Shown here piece by piece: positions 4,252 to 5,593 of a stretch of DNA of 5,593 nt (position 1 is its first letter; the number at the start of each line of letters is the position of its first letter). The notes under the pieces were generated by a model. The model saw only the letters and a list, made by a program, of their open reading frames with translations. It was not told the DNA's origin and made no database searches. Origin of the DNA: an uncultured Eubacteriales bacterium (GTDB lineage: Bacteria > Bacillota > Clostridia > Peptostreptococcales > Anaerovoracaceae). Location of the stretch: contig CACXCQ010000032.1 of NCBI GenBank assembly GCA_902766185.1, positions 1 to 5,593 on the forward strand, written 5' to 3'. The translations under genes and the position numbers were made by a program.

Positions 4252-5001
4252 GTGACCATTCTTTACGTGAAAACTATCGCTGCCATCATTCTGGGTTTTG
4301 CCGCGGGGCTGAGCGTGGTGTACATCTTCAACCGGATGCCCGCCCGGTGGCTGTGCGATTATGACCAGACGCCATCCCCGGAGCTGATGGACCGGAGCGT
4401 GCAGAGGATCAAAGGCTGGCCCTGGCGTTGGATCTACGCCGGCGGCATGGCCTGCCTTTGCGTGAGGCTGGTGTGGACGAAGATCCATCATCCGGCGATG
4501 GGCTTTGACGGGCTGCCGGAGGACCTGATCCAGCTCATCAGCCAGAGCCAGTTCGCGCTGGCGGGGCTGGTTGCCTGCTGGGCGCTGCTGATCATCGGTC
4601 TGGCGGACCTGAAGTACATGATCATTCCGGACCAGTTCGTGGTGGCGCTGGCCATCGCGGGAGTGGGATTCGCGCCCCTCCATCAGAACCTGTGGCAGCC
4701 TTTGGGCGGGCTCGCCATCGGCGGCGGCGTGATGCTGATCGTGGCGCTGCTCGGCCGGGCGGCCTTCGGCGGAGAAGTGATGGGTTTCGGCGACGTGAAG
4801 CTCTGCGCTGCCCTTGGCCTGGGCCTCGGGATCACCGGCATCGTTTTCACCCTGGCGGCAGCGTCGCTGCTCAGCGGACTCGCGGCCGCGATAGGCCTTG
4901 CGCGCAAGACCCTGAAAAAAGACGACATGAGGCCTCTCGGCCCCTACATCGCCGGCGCAGGGATATTTTACATCTTCATCCTATGGCCATTTCTCATATG
5001 A
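4252..5001 (+). CDS. A24 family type IV prepilin peptidase
   Basis: A 249-residue polytopic membrane aspartyl protease. It is expected to cut the leader peptides of type IV pilins or pseudopilins at the cytoplasmic face, and possibly to N-methylate them. Both catalytic aspartate motifs are present: Asp119 in ADLKYMIIPD and Asp181 in GFGDVK. Hydrophobic segments lie near residues 3-26, 59-74, 102-118, 128-146, 151-168, 183-215 and 231-247. A short N-terminal loop reads NRMPARWLCDYDQTPSPEL and has a single cysteine (Cys35), not the paired CxxC zinc motifs of classical PilD. Methylation ability is therefore uncertain. The GTG start follows AAGGGGGA (4237-4244) at good spacing. No pilin or secretion genes are in view, so its substrates lie elsewhere. 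It is flanked by the two small RNA modules and terminated by the second (5080-5116). Confidence 0.9.
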   Translation: MTILYVKTIAAIILGFAAGLSVVYIFNRMPARWLCDYDQTPSPELMDRSVQRIKGWPWRWIYAGGMACLCVRLVWTKIHHPAMGFDGLPEDLIQLISQSQFALAGLVACWALLIIGLADLKYMIIPDQFVVALAIAGVGFAPLHQNLWQPLGGLAIGGGVMLIVALLGRAAFGGEVMGFGDVKLCAALGLGLGITGIVFTLAAASLLSGLAAAIGLARKTLKKDDMRPLGPYIAGAGIFYIFILWPFLI

Positions 5002-5008
5002 TTAGGGA

Positions 5009-5037
5009 TTGTCTCCGCCAACAGAGAGTGATATACT
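5009..5037 (+). promoter_or_regulatory. Promoter of small RNA copy 2
   Basis: TTGTCT (5009-5014) and TATACT (5032-5037) are 17 bp apart. The conserved AGGAAAACTGAA again begins 7 nt after the -10, as in copy 1. The -35 starts 8 bp after the peptidase stop codon. Confidence 0.65.
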
Positions 5038-5043
5038 GAAGCC

Positions 5044-5116
5044 AGGAAAACTGAATTTTTCAGTTGCCTTGGTGTTTAGGCCGCCTTAGCTGTGAACTTT
5101 GGCGGCGTTTCTTTTT
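5044..5116 (+). ncRNA. Candidate small RNA, copy 2 of a duplicated module
   Basis: A predicted RNA of about 73 nt. AACTGA (5049-5054) pairs with TCAGTT (5060-5065); the loop is ATTTT, and one further A-T pair can form inside it. GG (5045-5046) faces CC (5067-5068). The linker is two bases shorter than in copy 1. The terminator stem is identical in its GCCGCC/GGCGGC core, and the terminator loop differs at five of 15 positions. Conserved stems with free loops support a functional structure. The target and role are unknown. It precedes truA, which has its own promoter. Confidence 0.55.
5080..5116 (+). terminator. Intrinsic terminator, small RNA copy 2
   Basis: GCCGCC (5080-5085) pairs with GGCGGC (5101-5106), followed by GTTTC and five T's ending at 5116. 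It also lies 79 nt after the prepilin peptidase stop codon and can end that transcript. Confidence 0.82.
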
Positions 5117-5147
5117 ACGGAAACCGTGATCCTGATCCGTCCCCCAC
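5117..5147. repeat. Conserved tail beyond the terminator, copy 2
   Basis: This is the counterpart of 4060-4090, including the shared GAAA-Y-CGTGAT core. On the minus strand its frame reads GGRIRITVSVKRNAAK up to a TAA at 5088-5086. There is an upstream stop and no start codon between, so no complete gene is visible here. Confidence 0.6.
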
Positions 5148-5153
5148 GGTTGC

Positions 5154-5171
5154 ACTCGACTTACTCGACTT
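5154..5171. repeat. Perfect 9-bp tandem duplication before the truA promoter
   Basis: ACTCGACTT occurs twice in a row (5154-5162 and 5163-5171), ending 5 bp before the proposed -35. It could be a regulator site or simple slippage. Confidence 0.5.
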
Positions 5172-5176
5172 CATTT

Positions 5177-5206
5177 TTGCATTTTCATTGTATGGCTGTT
5201 TATGAT
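5177..5206 (+). promoter_or_regulatory. Promoter of truA
   Basis: TTGCAT (5177-5182) and TATGAT (5201-5206) are 18 bp apart. A second TATGAT overlaps at 5206-5211. The leader would be about 43 nt. Confidence 0.45.
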
Positions 5207-5255
5207 ATGATAATTACGTATAGGATTGTTGTCCCGGCCGGCGGCGGAGTAGTGC

Positions 5256-5593
5256 ATGAAAAACATTCTGCTGACAATCGCATATGACGGATCCCGGTTC
5301 CACGGATGGCAGCGCCAGCCCGAGGAGCAGACGGTGCAGGGTTATCTGGAACAGACCTTCAGCCGGCTTTTCAAGCAGGAGATCCGGCTCAGCGGCACCA
5401 GCCGGACGGACGCGGGAGTTCACGCGCTTGGGCAGCGGGCGAGTTTTCAGTCGGACATCCGGATCCCCATCCAAAGGCTGGCCCGGGTGATGAACAATGC
5501 CCTGTGCGGCCGGGAAGAAGGAAGCTTTGCGCTTTCCCCGGTGCGGATCCTCGAGGCGAAGGAGATGCCGGCGGACTTTCACGCCAGGTTCGA
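5256..5593 (+). CDS. truA: tRNA pseudouridine synthase A (TruA), 5' part
   Basis: The window holds 112 codons of this gene, which continues past the right edge. TruA converts uridines 38-40 of the tRNA anticodon stem-loop to pseudouridine in the cytoplasm. The N-terminus reads MKNILLTIAYDGSRFHGWQRQ, typical of the family. The catalytic aspartate is Asp52 in GTSRTDAGVHALGQ, matching the conserved RTDxGVHA motif. The last visible residues, ADFHARF, fit the next conserved block. The ATG follows GGAG (5246-5249) by 6 nt. The region just upstream carries its own promoter and small RNA copy 2, so it appears to start a new transcription unit. No odd residues are seen in the visible part. Confidence 0.95.
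   Translation, partial: MKNILLTIAYDGSRFHGWQRQPEEQTVQGYLEQTFSRLFKQEIRLSGTSRTDAGVHALGQRASFQSDIRIPIQRLARVMNNALCGREEGSFALSPVRILEAKEMPADFHARF

Noticed and set aside
3950..5116. Insertion element with the two modules as ends
   Set aside because: The copies are in direct orientation, have diverged, and enclose no transposase; no target-site duplication is visible.

Overview
The window reads as a moderately GC-rich genome of the Clostridia (Bacillota), probably an amino-acid-fermenting anaerobe. That placement is an inference. It rests on an ornithine/alanine-type racemase and a SucD-like CoA-acylating aldehyde dehydrogenase of clostridial type, on strong AGGAG Shine-Dalgarno sites, and on a series of sigma-A-like promoters with mostly 17-bp spacers. 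All recognisable protein genes lie on the + strand.

Layout. Bases 1-103 are the end of an upstream region with no assignable gene. A good promoter (104-132) and a 133-nt leader precede dtd (272-721), a D-aminoacyl-tRNA deacylase. A 534-bp gap follows. It holds GC-rich repeats (731-805) and then an array of four 33-bp dyads, each TGTTGAT-N19-ATCAACA (825-1082). Next come a weak promoter (1088-1116) and an almost T-free leader. The racemase gene (1256-2341) is followed by a promoter overlapped by an inverted repeat (2374-2423), a leader of 29-bp tandem repeats, and the acylating aldehyde dehydrogenase (2560-3936). The predicted dtd, racemase and dehydrogenase leaders are all about 130-139 nt and poor in T.

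The second half holds a duplicated compact module: a promoter, a short AACTGA/TCAGTT hairpin and an intrinsic terminator. The copies (3950-4059 and 5009-5116) flank a type IV prepilin peptidase gene (4252-5001). Each would give an RNA of about 75 nt. Similarity continues about 30 nt past each terminator, with differences clustered in one triplet phase. The 5' hairpin motif occurs a third time on the opposite strand (4177 to 4148), just downstream of a strong minus-strand promoter (TTGACA-N17-TATGCT). A possible 27-codon minus-strand ORF then runs antisense into the first copy. The window ends inside truA (from 5256).

Working together. dtd and truA act on tRNA quality and modification and are housekeeping genes. 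The racemase and dehydrogenase could belong to a catabolic route for an amino acid, but no partner enzymes are visible, so the pathway is open. The unexplained parts are the dyad array upstream of the racemase, the T-poor leaders, and the duplicated small-RNA-like module with its antisense counterpart.
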